DNA from: Henricia sp. BOLD:AAB3569
Lineage: Eukaryota > Echinodermata > Asteroidea > Spinulosida > Echinasteridae
DNA: 64,000 bases
Assembly (NCBI GenBank): GCA_037783545.1
Contig: JBBELK010000559.1
Span: 1-64,000, forward strand
Direction of reading: 5' to 3'
Shown here in pieces: positions 11,681 through 23,700 of this stretch. The position numbers were made by a program, and so were the translations under genes. How positions within the stretch are numbered: the stretch's first letter is position 1; every line of letters begins with the position of its first letter. The notes beneath the pieces were generated by a model that worked only from the letters and a program-made list of their open reading frames with translations, searched no databases and was not told the origin of the DNA.

Positions 11681-11852
11681 ATGTGTGCGTGTAGCGCAGG
11701 TTGTTGCACGCATTTTGCAATCGCGGTTCTAGTTCTAAGTACATGAAGTAAACAACAAGCACGTCATCTTCTCTTGACTTTAGACCTAAAGTAACTGTCT
11801 GTATCAGCAGCGGCACAAAATAACTTCAGGCATTTTCTTCACGAACAAATCG
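11680..11852 (+). other. Possible non-coding first exon of the CpRas gene
   Basis: Begins about 25 bp after the TATA-like box and ends at a strong donor, 'aatcg' followed by 'gtaagt'. If correct it would splice to the acceptor at 17571-17572, just before the start codon. No transcript evidence is available. Confidence 0.25.
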
Positions 11853-12120
11853 GTAAGTATACCGGGGTAGTAGGCCTAGTAGGCCATATATAGGCTATAG
11901 CGCAGAGTTTGGCAGGCATCCTGTCCACTAGCCCGACAAATAGGGCTGTAAACATGGTAAATAGCTCACTTTTTAAATCTGACTTTTTACACTGTCATGA
12001 CTGTCGCCATTTTACCAGCCCTACTTGAGGTCCGTACAGATACGACAATACCAAGTCTCAAACTGCTCAAATCTGACAAAGTTCCACTACAAATATCGTC
12101 CGAAGGCGAAGCACATCAGA

Positions 12121-12178
12121 CCTGGGGCTAGCCCAGGTTGGACTCCGTACCGCATACTACATGGGGATACGGAGTCCA
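12121..12178. repeat. Two adjacent short palindromes
   Basis: 'cctggggctagcccagg' is followed by an 11-bp stem, 'tggactccgta' / 'tacggagtcca'. Confidence 0.4.
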
Positions 12179-12809
12179 GGATATGAAGTTCCAAAAACAG
12201 GGTGAAAATTTTTGTAACAGAAAAAATCAATATTTCTACCTTGTGCTGGAAGCCGGTAATGTGCTAACAAAGTTCCATGTGTCCTAATCTTTGGGATTGC
12301 CGGGTTTAGAAATCCACTACACATCACCGAACTGCATATTCCGGAGGAAAACGGCAAAAAGTCACGCTAATTTGCTATATATTTGTGCACAAGCCAGCCA
12401 AGTTACGTTCAGCTTATTTTGTTCTAACCGCGCGCGTAGTCTAGTCCCGCGTACGCGTGCCGGCCGGCCGTGCGCGCGTCGCAACTGAACTAGGCCATAG
12501 CCTCGGCGCATTGCGTGCCTGAAATCGTGACGCCGCACGCGCAAGCCTATCCAAACTTCACGATGCGTGACGCGACGGCAGCTGTTATTTATTTCTCTGA
12601 ACTTTAACGTTAGGTTGTGCCTTAGATTTCACTATTTTGTTCATTAAATTTGGTGTATACGACATTTAAACCTTCCGTTCCTGTAAATGAAGACGCAAAG
12701 GATATACGGACATCAATTCGACGTCCACTAAAAGGTAAAATAGCTCAAAAATTTATGTGCAAGTTTCAGTCCCCCTGTTTAGAGACATCGTGACCTGGAC
12801 GTCACTCGT

Positions 12810-13992
12810 AACGATTTTGATGGGGAAAAAAAAGTGCTGATCTTGAAAGCCACCCAGTTGGTCTGGGTGGCTTTCAGTATTTGGAAGTAGTAGTTAGTAG
12901 CCTACTAAGTAGACAGAATAATTCTGTCCCTACGGATTTCCCGTAGGGACAGAAGGTACCTCTTTCATACAGAGGATTGTTGTCATTTTGCCTCCAAATT
13001 AGAATCACACCCAAAAATTTCCTCCTAGTTGTGTCCTGCAGTGGTTTCAGATGTCCATGATTGGAAAATGATTGAAAGAAAATACTTACAACACCGTTTT
13101 TGAAGCAAAAATGTTCTCCCAAATGCAAACTGACCGACAGATTTCCTCGTTGACGTGTTAATAATTCTGGAGTTGAGAACCAGCTGGAACCTAGCACGAA
13201 ACTCGGGCCGGAATTTCGGCTGGCCGGATTTTGTACATATTGTTATTTTTACGGCTTCCGGAAATGCTCGAAAGGTCGATGGAAAGATAGGCACAATTCT
13301 ACGCCCAGATGCCGCGCTTTTCAAATGATTTTGTAAAATCGTAAAAAGGAAAAATTCGAAGTTTTTCCATGACCAAATCTTTCTGGGCGCTTATAAAATA
13401 AACTTGAGGATATTCTTTACCGATTAGAAGAAAAAAAATTTGTGGAATTTTTCCTTTTTACGATTTTACAAAATCATTTGAAAAGCGCGGCATCTGTGTG
13501 TAGAATTGTGCCTAACTTTCCATGGACCTTTCGAGCATTTCCAGAAGCCGTAAAAATAACAATACGTACAAAATCTGGCCAGCCGAAATTCCGTCCCGAA
13601 TTTCGTGCTAGGTTCCGGCTGGTTCTCAACTCCAGAATTATTAACACGTCAACGAGGAAATCTGTCGGTCAGTTTGCATTTGGGAGAACATTTTTGCTTC
13701 AAAAACGGTGTTGTAAGTATTTTCTTTCAATCATTTTCCAATCATGGACATCTGAAACCACTGCAGGACACAACTAGGAGGAAATTTTTGGGTGTAATTC
13801 TAATTTGGAGGCAAAATGACAACAATCCTCTGTATGAAAGAGGTACCTTCTGTCCCTACGGGAAATCCGTAGGGACAGAATTATTCTGTCTACTTAGTAG
13901 GCTACTAACTACTACTTCCAAATACTGAAAGCCACCCAGACCAACTGGGTGGCTTTCAAGATCAGCACTTTTTTTTCCCCATCAAAATCGTT
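12810..13992. mobile_element. 1.18-kb near-perfect inverted repeat (fold-back-like element)
   Basis: The left arm at 12810-13360 is the reverse complement, with few mismatches, of the right arm at 13443-13992, separated by 82 bp. Each arm carries smaller hairpins: a 'gaaagccaccca' / 'tgggtggctttc' stem and 'tctgtccctacgg' / 'ccgtagggacaga'. Open frames of 99-111 codons in both arms are mirror images and show no known protein. It is either a foldback transposon or a recent inverted duplication. Confidence 0.75.
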
Positions 13993-14283
13993 GCTCAAAA
14001 TGGAATCTTTAGACAAGTCTTTTTACAGGAAATTGCCATTTTTTTGTAAAATCAAAATCTCTACACGTTCCACATACCTCCCTGGCCGTACTTCTCTGAA
14101 AACTTACGTACACACCTCTGTTTTTCTCAAATTCACAAACTCACCTCACGTGCGTGCAGAACATGTCCTATGGCCGCCGGCTGCCGCATTGAATTATGGG
14201 ATGACACCATGGCTCGATCCGAATTAGTGGCTTTGGCTGTGGCTATGGCTGTTGCTATGGACGGACAATGAAAATCAATTATG

Positions 14284-14642
14284 GGATGGTGTCCATGATG
14301 ACTCAAACATTAAAAAAGGATAAAAGGGAGTAAAATTTAGAGTAAAATCGACAAATCGGGACAGACGGGAGACTTGACCGGGTTGACCATGTTGACTTCG
14401 CTACTATATGATCGCGTCAAAAGGAAAGTAGTCCCACCAACGCGGATGGATTTTGTTTAGCCTAGCCCTGCCCCCTGTCTATGTGCGCTACGCTGCTCTC
14501 GCTCATATACATGTACAACGCGTGGGGAAGTAAATATGTGGACATGGGTCCAGTCTAGGCTAAACAAAATCCATCCATTCGATTTTACTCCAGATTTTGC
14601 TCCCTTTTATCCTTTTTTGATGTTTGAGTCATCATGGACAAT
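14284..14642. repeat. Imperfect inverted repeat element
   Basis: 'gtccatgatgactcaaac' pairs with 'gtttgagtcatcatggac', and 'ggatggattttgtttagcc' with 'ggctaaacaaaatccatcc'. This gives a stem element of about 360 bp. Confidence 0.6.
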
Positions 14643-16122
14643 GAACGACAAGGGTACAGAAGTCTTGAGATTACAAGGACCCCCATGGTGTGCTTTTAAA
14701 TGTCTGATTTGGAATTTACGGTAAGAATTTTCAGACGGGTATTTAGACTCTTGAGGGCGTGTAAGAATGTTCCACACGACGAAGGGGGTTAAAATGTTAC
14801 CGGTAAGGGGCTAAAAGTGTTATATAGAAAATGATAACGTCCCAATATAAACGTCAAAAACAACACTTTTAGCCTTCTAAAAGTATACTTTTCATATTAT
14901 TGGGTTCGGTTAAAAAAAAGTGCAAAACAATTTCAGAGAAATTTCCCTAAAATCTCTTGCAAGTATCAGTAATTTCAGATATGATAGAAAAAAACAGAAA
15001 TTTAGTATTGAATCTGAGTGAAGAACTATAGCCCTTCCTTAAAACTACTAATTTCACTCAGTATCACATGCTTTGTACACAATGTTTGAAGTAATAAATT
15101 TCATGTGGAAAGGCCCGAGGATCGAGTCTCTCAATGCCACATGGTTTTACTACCGATACATTTTCTTCAGCCTACCGTATTTGAAACAACACTTTTTTTT
15201 CTAAATTTTTCGTGCATGTTTTTGTTTTTACAGCAATCAGAAAATTAATTTGAGCAACTCGCTTGCATAAGCCTCTGAAAATATACTGTAATAATGATTA
15301 ACGGAACTAAAAGAAGTGAGAAAAATACGTACAAAACATATGAGACAGGCTGAAAAGTGTTTCCTCACAAAGTTTTAAAATGTTCTCACTCCTAAATTTG
15401 AGTTTTTCCATCAAATCTAATGAGTCACTTAGCAAGCATCAGTACATACATCAGATAGATCATTAAAAAAATCAGCTTCTCACCTCACCTTAGAACTGTA
15501 CTCCTGTAGCCTATAATGTACAATACATGTAGGGTACACTTTTAAAATATGGCAGAGTTTTTCCAAACTTCCCTTTTTACATATGTACAATAAACCTTGC
15601 TTTAATTGTGTGCTTTTCTGCACAAAAGCTTGGTCATAAAAGCCATGAAGGCAATTGAAGTTGCTGTTTACCTACATGTACATGAATTCATTGCCCAACC
15701 CTGCAGCAAAACAATGCAAATTTTGGAGGCCATTTCCCACAATCAGTTGATTTCCGTCCCTCACATGAGGGACGGAATTGGGTCACGCTCAGTTGTGACC
15801 AATAAAATGCTGTTATGCAGCTTCCATAACAGCACTACTGAACATCTTAAAAACCCCACAATGCATAAATTTGAAATCTGATTAAGACATGGGAAGTTTA
15901 TTGATTTTTGGCTCTAAAGGCCCTATAAAACAATTACATGTAGTTCTGGCTGTAATGGTATATGTGTCATGAATTACTGGTAGGTTGGGGTAGAAGTACA
16001 GTGTACATGTATTCCCTGACCAATGCAAACATTTTTGGAACCGTATTGAAATCACTTCATTGTAAAGTGAGGATCTACATGCATACCGGTACATGACAAA
16101 GGGACTGCCCCTATACTTCCCT
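14643..16122. other. Unassigned, with hairpin cluster at 15751-15840
   Basis: Nothing coding was recognised. A perfect hairpin 'ttccgtccctcac' / 'atgagggacggaa' at 15751-15776 is followed by 'gtcac...gtgac' and 'atgctgttatg...cataacagca' stems. Confidence 0.4.
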
Positions 16123-16279
16123 TATAGACCGTATCGAATAGCTGCCATTTCGTGGGGCAACTTCTGTTACTTAAACCGTTCAACAATGGAAGCACAATAC
16201 CTGGTATGTGCAACCATGCATGTCCTTAAGGAACAAAGAAACTGCCACTTGAAATAGCGGATATTCGATACGGTCTATA
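16123..16279. mobile_element. MITE with 'tatagaccgtatcgaata' termini
   Basis: Left terminus tatagaccgtatcgaata and right terminus tattcgatacggtctata are inverted repeats flanking about 120 bp. A related fragment lies right after CpRas exon 1 (17774-17875). Confidence 0.65.
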
Positions 16280-16475
16280 GGGCCTACCGGTACATGTACC
16301 TCAACACATTCTTCCCTTTTGTTAATGCACCAATACTAAAACCTGACAGGAATTCCTTTAAAATCCCTTGGATTTACGATGTTTAAGACACAATTGGAGG
16401 AACAATGGTAGGGGGTGGAATTAAGCGTACACATGTACATGTACCTCTGTCACATGTATCAGGATTCTGACCGTA

Positions 16476-16678
16476 ATTTTTTGTGAAGCACATCGGTTGC
16501 GCCGTATTTCGAACAAATTTCGAGCAACACGCGCGCGCGCGCGCGCGCGCGCGCGTGTTTGGAACATTTTCCATGGTGTGCTGGCGCGTACTTGATGGCG
16601 TTTAATAAACATGGGTCGATTTGGACAAAAAAACCTGCATGCACAAATGTGATTTTGTCTTGAAAATTGGCTGAATTT
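16476..16678. repeat. Duplicated segment, copy 1, with alternating (CG)n
   Basis: About 200 bp from 'ttttttgtgaagcacatcgg' to 'gctgaattt', repeated directly at 17131-17319. This copy has an alternating purine-pyrimidine (GC)n run at about 16530-16556, which the second copy has mostly lost. Confidence 0.7.
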
Positions 16679-16682
16679 TTGG

Positions 16683-16850
16683 GGTGTTATGGTCGAGCGG
16701 TCTTGTGCGTCGAACTTAAGTTTCTGGCCGTGACGCGTTGTGGCACCTGTGCCCTTGAGCAAGGCACTCAACCACACTTGTTCCCATTCCTGTAATTGGC
16801 GGTCCCTCCGCTGTTGGATGTGGTATATAAATAAATAAAATAAAATCTTA
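16683..16850 (+). mobile_element. tRNA-derived SINE
   Basis: A-box-like 'tggtcgagcggtc' near the 5' end, then 'ttgagcaaggcactcaacc', a block shared with the copy at 34318-34540, and an 'aaataaataaaataaaat' tail. Confidence 0.5.
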
Positions 16851-17130
16851 ACTTCAAGGTTCAAAATAAAAAGTATTTTTGGGCCTGCATGGTTTGTGTG
16901 TATTTTGCATGATGTACGCATTTGGGGAGGCAACCTTTAAAGTATCAACTAGACAGCTAACCGACCTAAGTCCGCTGCCCAGTGCTCACCTTTTACATGT
17001 ACCCTGATCATTTGGTGGAGGGTCAGACTGGCCCGGATTGCTTCAGCACACACCTATACATGTATCAAGTATTTGGGCCGATTGATCACGTTCAAAGGAC
17101 GTCACTTCCTACAAATTGTCACGTCCATCA

Positions 17131-17319
17131 ATTTTTTGTGAAGCACATCGGTGGCGCCGTATTTCGAACAAATTTCGAGCAACACGCGCGCGTGCGTGTT
17201 TGGAACATTTTCCAGGGTGTGCTAGCGCGTACTTGATGGCATTTAATACACATGGGTCGATTTGGAAAAAAAAACTGCATGCACAAATGTGATTTTGTCT
17301 TGAAAATTTGCTGAATTTT
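17131..17319. repeat. Duplicated segment, copy 2
   Basis: Direct repeat of 16476-16678 about 650 bp downstream, with a shorter CG/CGTG run. Confidence 0.7.
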
Positions 17320-17572
17320 ACATGCACAGATGACATTTTACATTCACTGGTGCATCTACCGGTAAATACCCTCTAAATCGACCACTGAATATGCAGTAGC
17401 ATTTTTCCAACGTAGATGGCGTCTGTGAGAATGGTCAATAGGCTAATTGGCTTGTAAACAAAATACAAAGGTGTGCAGTGGGCTTTCCTTAATTGCAATC
17501 CATTTACTGAATTAAACCAAATTGGCAAAATTCTAAATCTTAATCCAAATACCTCTATTTATTGTACCACAG

Positions 17573-17771
17573 ATCAGTTTGAGATTGCCCTGTGTTCACG
17601 ATGGAGTTTGGAGGCAAGTTTGTGTATCTGAAGAAACAGAAGAAGTTGGAAGCTAAGGCAAAGCTTACATCTCAGGACTCGGTGGAAGAGGAGGAGGCTG
17701 AGGAGTTTACTGAGGAGGATTTGGCTCAAGGAATTACAAACATCGCAACAGTGTCTGCTGATGATGGAAAG
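17573..17771 (+). CDS. cpras1-like: CpRas exon 1 (5' UTR end and start codon at 17601)
   Basis: An acceptor-like 'gtaccacag' precedes 28 bp of probable 5' UTR. The ATG at 17601 starts [15 protein letters not shown]. An acidic run ([13 protein letters not shown]) follows, and the exon ends VSADDGK in phase 0 at donor 'gtataa'. The last residues supply the strand just before the Ras G3 region (compare Ras IDGE before [11 protein letters not shown]). Confidence 0.85.
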
Positions 17772-20700
17772 GTATAAACCCTATCCAATAGCTGCCATCT
17801 TGGGGGCAGCTTCTTTGTTCCTTAAAGACATGCATGGTTGATCGTATCTTGGCTATTTCATGGAGACCGTAACCTTAAGCACTGGCAAACGTTTGCTAGC
17901 TTTAGAGGCAAATTTGCTAAACACTCGTGACGCAACAATGCCCATTTCCAAGCACGCGCATGCTTAAGCACGCCGCGGCCGTGAAATAGCCTTAAAGTTA
18001 GCACACCTTTTATGCTACAGTAAGCACACGTTTTCAGCTAGCGCTTAAGCAGCGCCATGAAATTGGCCCCATGTCAATCACATGAAAATTTTGCTGGTAA
18101 CCTCATTTTGTCAAGCAAAGTTTTTCATGCTTAAGCAACACTACATGTAGTTCTGTACCGTTGTCTTTCCAATAGAAACGGCCTTCATTGGTTGTTTGCC
18201 GATGCGTGCAACAAACAAATTAGAATCTGCTCCGAGACGATTTTTGTCAGTGCGTGCATTAGAAACAGCCATAATGCTTTTTAATAGGGCACGTCGTTCC
18301 AGTTGCTGTACATCCAGGTGCGTAGTGCATCAAAAAAACTATTATGTCTGTAGTTTAAATGCCAGTAGAAACAGCTATGATATTCCTTATTAACGGTTAT
18401 GCTACGTTTACACCATGTCCCCGGCAGTCCCGGCGCCCCGGTTTGGCCAAAACGTGGCGTGCCGTGGAACTTTTATTGTCTTTTTATTACTTTGGCTCGA
18501 CTCGGCCCTAGTTGGGCCGGTGTGTTGCGTTCTACCACGGTGCGTTACGTCCCGGTACGGAAAGCGTGGCGCGCCGTGCCGGTTCCGGGCCGCGAGGCGG
18601 ACGGCGCGCCCCGGAACCGGGACGGCGCGCTACGTTTCAAGCGCCGTTCCACTACGGATAGGTCTACGTCCCAGGCCGGCCTGCTAAGTTCTGATGAGGT
18701 GCCTCACGTCCGTCCCGTTCGTGTCACGTTTGTTGTCCCGGCCCAATACGTTCCCGACGGTGTGCGAGGGTCTGCTGCGGCGCCCTGCGACTGAACGTGG
18801 CAGTTGTCGCGTTTCACGCCCCGGTGGTCACCCGGTGGTCTCCCGGTGAGCCCCGGTGGGTATAAATAGTGCGCTCCACAACTTAATTTTTACTTCGTCC
18901 TGGAGCGCGACGCAGTGAGGCGTAACTGGCCGTGAGCAACAACCGTCACACACCTTGGCGCACCGCAGTTCACCAGGCCGCATTCACACCATGCTGTGGC
19001 CACTACCGTGACGGCCCTGGCAGACCGTGGGGTGCCGGGCTTCCAAACGTGGCGGAGCGCGAGGCACCGGCCGCGATCAGAGGTCCCCGGCACCCCACGG
19101 TGCCACACCCCGGTGAGTCAAGGCACACTGCGGTCCGTCACGCCATGTGACGGAAGCCCCGTCCCACTGCGGCCCAGGACGATTCTCATTAGTGCCGGGA
19201 CTGCCGGGGCAAAATTTTGGACAGAGCTGCTCACTGGCCGGTCACCGGCTGGTGGCAAGGGTGAGCTACGGTCATTCACGGTTCGCCACCCCGGTCCCCT
19301 ACGCTCCCCGACGTCCATCCCGGTGCCTCCCCGGTGCTCCTCTACCGGGGCGCCGGGACTGCCGGGGACATGGTGTAAACGTAGCATTAAAGGCATTGCC
19401 TAATGCATAGCGTACATTGCAACTGTTGTTTCTGGCAACTGGAAGCAATACGTGGCAACTGAGAGCAACTGATCAGTTGCTTAAAAATGTTGATGCACAC
19501 GTACAGTGTACATGTACTTGCAACTACTGGCAACTGGAAAAATCCCAGTTGCCGCAAGTTGCTCATGTTCTACTTTCTGACAACTAGTTGTACCTCAATG
19601 TACAAAATCTATGAGAATACATGTCCATGTAGTTTTAAAAAATATAAAATCAGCCAATTTTAAAGCTTTTTGTGCATTTTGTAAAGACTTTTGAATGTGT
19701 TTGTCTTCCAGACCTGCATGTTGGACATTCTAGATACGGCAGGACAAGAGGAGTATTCTTCACTCAGAGAACAGGTTAGACTGAACATACGAAAGGGGGG
19801 TGGGGGCGCTGGGGGTGTAGGGAGGTTGGGGAGTGGAGGGGGTCATCTTCCAGACCTGCATATTGGACATTCTGGATACGGCAGGACAAGAGGAGTATTC
19901 TTCACTCAGAGAACAGGTTAGACTGAACATACGAAAGGGGGGTGTTGCGCTGGGGGTGTAGGGAGGTTGGGGAGTGGAGGGGGTCATCTTCCAGACCTGC
20001 ATATTGGACATTCTAGATACGGCAGGACAAGAGGAGTATTCTTCACTCAGAGAACAGGTTAGACTGAACATACGAAAGGGGGGTGGGGGCGCTGGGGGTG
20101 TAGGGAGGTTGGGGAGTGGAGTGGGGTCGTCGTCCTGACCTGCATGTTGGACATTCTGGATACGGCAGGACAAGAGGAGTATTCTTCACTCAGAGAACAG
20201 GTTAGACTTAACATACGAAAGGGGGGTGGGGGCGCTGGGGGTGTAGGGAGGTTGGGGAGTGGAGGGGGTCATCTTCCAGACCTGCATATTGGACATTCTG
20301 GATACGGCAGGACAAGAGGAGTATTCTTCACTCAGAGAACAGGTTAGACTGAACATACGAAAGGGGGGTGTTGCGCTGGGGGTGTAGGGAGGTTGGGGAG
20401 TGGAGGGGGTCATCTTCCAGACCTGCATATTGGACATTCTGGATACGGCAGGACAAGAGGAGTATTCTTCACTCAGAGAACATGTTAGACTGAACATACG
20501 AAAGGGGGGTGGGGGCGCTGGGGGTGTAGGGAGGTTGGGGAGTGGAGGGGGTCATCTTCCAGACCTGCATGTTGGACATTCTAGATACGGCAGGACAAGA
20601 GGAGTATTCTTCACTCAGAGAACATGTTAGACTGAACATACGAAAGGGGGGTGGGGGCGCTGGGGGTGTAGGGAGGTTGGGGAGTGGAGGGGGTCATCTT

Positions 20701-23700
20701 CCAGACCTGCATGTTGGACATTCTAGATACGGCAGGACAAGAGGAGTATTCTTCACTCAGAGAACAGGTTAGACTGAACATACGAAAGGGGGGTGGGGGC
20801 GCTGGGGGTGTAGGGAGGTTGGGGAGTGGAGTGGGGTCGTCGTCCTGACCTGCATGTTGGACATTCTGGATACGGCAGGACAAGAGGAGTATTCTTCACT
20901 CAGAGAACAGGTTAGACTGAACATACGAAAGGGGGGTGGGGGCGCTGGGGGTGTAGGGAGGTTGGGGAGTGGAGGGGGTCATCTTCCAGACCTGCATATT
21001 GGACATTCTGGATACGGCAGGACAAGAGGAGTATTCTTCACTCAGAGAACAGGTTAGACTGAACATACGAAAGGGGGGTGGGGGCGCTGGGGGTGTAGGG
21101 AGGTTGGGGAGTGGAGGGGGTCATTTTCCAGACCTGCATATTGGACATTCTGGATACGGCAGGACAAGAGGAGTATTCTTCACTCAGAGAACAGGTTAGA
21201 CTGAACATACGAAAGGGGGGTGGGGGTGTAGGGAGGTTGGGGAGTGGAGTGGGGTCGTCGTCCTGACCTGCATGTTGGACATTCTGGATACGGCAGGACA
21301 AGAGGAGTATTCTTCACTCAGAGAACATGTTAGACTGAACATACGAAAGGGGGGTGGGGGCGCTGGGGGTGTAGGGAGGTTGGGGAGTGGAGTGGGGTCG
21401 TCGTCCTGACCTGCATGTTGGACATTCTGGATACGGCAGGACAAGAGGAGTATTCTTCACTCAGAGAACAGGTTAGACTGAACATACGAAAGGGGGGTGG
21501 GGGCGCTGGGGGTGTAGGGAGGTTGGGGAGTGGAGTGGGGTCATCTTCCAGACCTGCATATTGGACATTCTAGATACGGCAGGACAAGAGGAGTATTCTT
21601 CACTCAGAGAACAGGTTAGACTTAACATACGAAAGGGGGGTGGGGGCGCTGGGGGTGTAGGGAGGTTGGGGAGTGGAGGGGGTCATTTTCCAGACCTGCA
21701 TGTTGGACATTCTAGATACGGCAGGACAAGAGGAGTATTCTTCACTCAGAGAACAGGTTAGACTGAACATACGAAAGGGGGGTGGGGGCGCTGGGGGTGT
21801 AGGGAGGTTGGGGAGTGGAGGGGGTCATCTTCCAGACCTGCATATTGGACATTCTGGATACGGCAGGACAAGAGGAGTATTCTTCACTCAGAGAACAGGT
21901 TAGACTTAACATACGAAAGGGGGGTGGGGGCGCTGGGGGTGTAGGGAGGTTGGGGAGTGGAGGGGGTCATCTTCCAGACCTGCATATTGGACATTCTGGA
22001 TACGGCAGGACAAGAGGAGTATTCTTCACTCAGAGAACATGTTAGACTGAACATACGAAAGGGGGGTGGGGGCGCTGGGGGTGTAGGGAGGTTGGGGAGT
22101 GGAGGGGGTCATTTTCCAGACCTGCATATTGGACATTCTGGATACGGCAGGACAAGAGGAGTATTCTTCACTCAGAGAACAGGTTAGACTGAACATACGA
22201 AAGGGGGGTGTTGCGCTGGGGGTGTTGCGCTGGGGGTGTAGGGAGGTTGGGGAGTGGAGGGGGTCATCTTCCAGACCTGCATGTTGGACATTCTAGATAC
22301 GGCAGGACAAGAGGAGTATTCTTCACTCAGAGAACAGGTTAGACTGAACATACGAAAGGGGGGTGGGGGCGCTGGGGGTGTAGGGAGGTTGGGGAGTGGA
22401 GGGGGTCATTTTCCAGACCTGCATATTGGACATTCTGGATACGGCAGGACAAGAGGAGTATTCTTCACTCAGAGAACAGGTTAGACTGAACATACGAAAG
22501 GGGGGTGGGGGCGCTGGGGGTGTAGGGAGGTTGGGGAGTGGAGGGGGTCATCTTCCTGACATGCATGTTGGACTTTCTGGATACTACAGGCCCAAGAAGA
22601 GTATTCTTCACTCGGACAACAGGTTAGACTGAACATACGAAGGTGGGTGGGGGGGGGGGGGAGGGGGGTGGGGGAGTTATCTAGGGATGTTGTGGTGGGG
22701 GGGGGGGGGGGGGGTGCACATCTTCCAGACTCATTTAAAAAAAATTAAACCACTTGTTAGTTTTCCCTGAAATAAGGTCTTTTTCAAATAGATGATATTG
22801 TGTTTAGTACTCTAGCTGTGAGTAAGGTTTTCTTGCCAACTCTATGAAGTAAAATGTGGAGTTATTGCAAATGACACAAAGCACCTGCCAAGTGTTGGAC
22901 CATGGGTTTAATTTTAGACTATTTGTCTTTTTCCCATACAGTATGTACGCACCGGGGACTGCTTTGTGATAGTCTATGCCATCGATGACAGGAAATCATT
23001 TGAAGAGGCTATCAATATCTACAAGTGGGTGCTGCGCATGAGGGCTGTGGACAGAATGCCTGCTGTAAGTAGCTCAGAAAATGCATCGTTTCTTTCTTAA
23101 ATTTGACTTGAATTTAGGTTTTAGTGTTTATAACAAGCTACATTTTTCAAACAAGGCCACAGAAGCGGGAATTGCATGCCAGTAGCGGATACAGGGTAAT
23201 TAAAATGATTGTTTGGAACTGCCATTGCACGTTCATGCTACTGGGTGTTGAATACATAGTTAGTATCAAACATCTGAACTGCCATTGCACGTTCATGCTA
23301 CTGGGTGTTGAATACATAGTTAGTATCAAACATCTGAACTGCCATTACACGTTCATGCTACTGGGTGTTGAATACATAGTTAGTATCAAACATCTGAACT
23401 GCCATTACACGTTCATGCTACTGAGTGTCGAATACATAGTATCAAACATCTGAACTGCCATTGCACGTTCATGCTAGTGAGTGTTGAACACATAGTATCA
23501 AACATCTGAACTGCCATTGCACGTTCATGCTACTGAGTGTTGAATACATAGTATCAAACATCTGAACTGCCATTGCACGTTCATGCTAGTGAGTGTTGAA
23601 CACATAGTATCAAACATCTGAACTGCCATTGCACGTTCATGCTACTGAGTGTTGAATACATAGTATCAAACATCTGAACTGCCATTGCACGTTCATGCTA

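Noticed and set aside
13025..13928. Mirror-image open frames of about 100 codons
   Set aside because: They come from the two arms of the inverted repeat and have no recognisable family or splice context.
18399..19410. Several open frames of 70-135 codons on both strands
   Set aside because: High GC content removes stop codons; the frames overlap each other inside a transposon-like element and resemble no protein.
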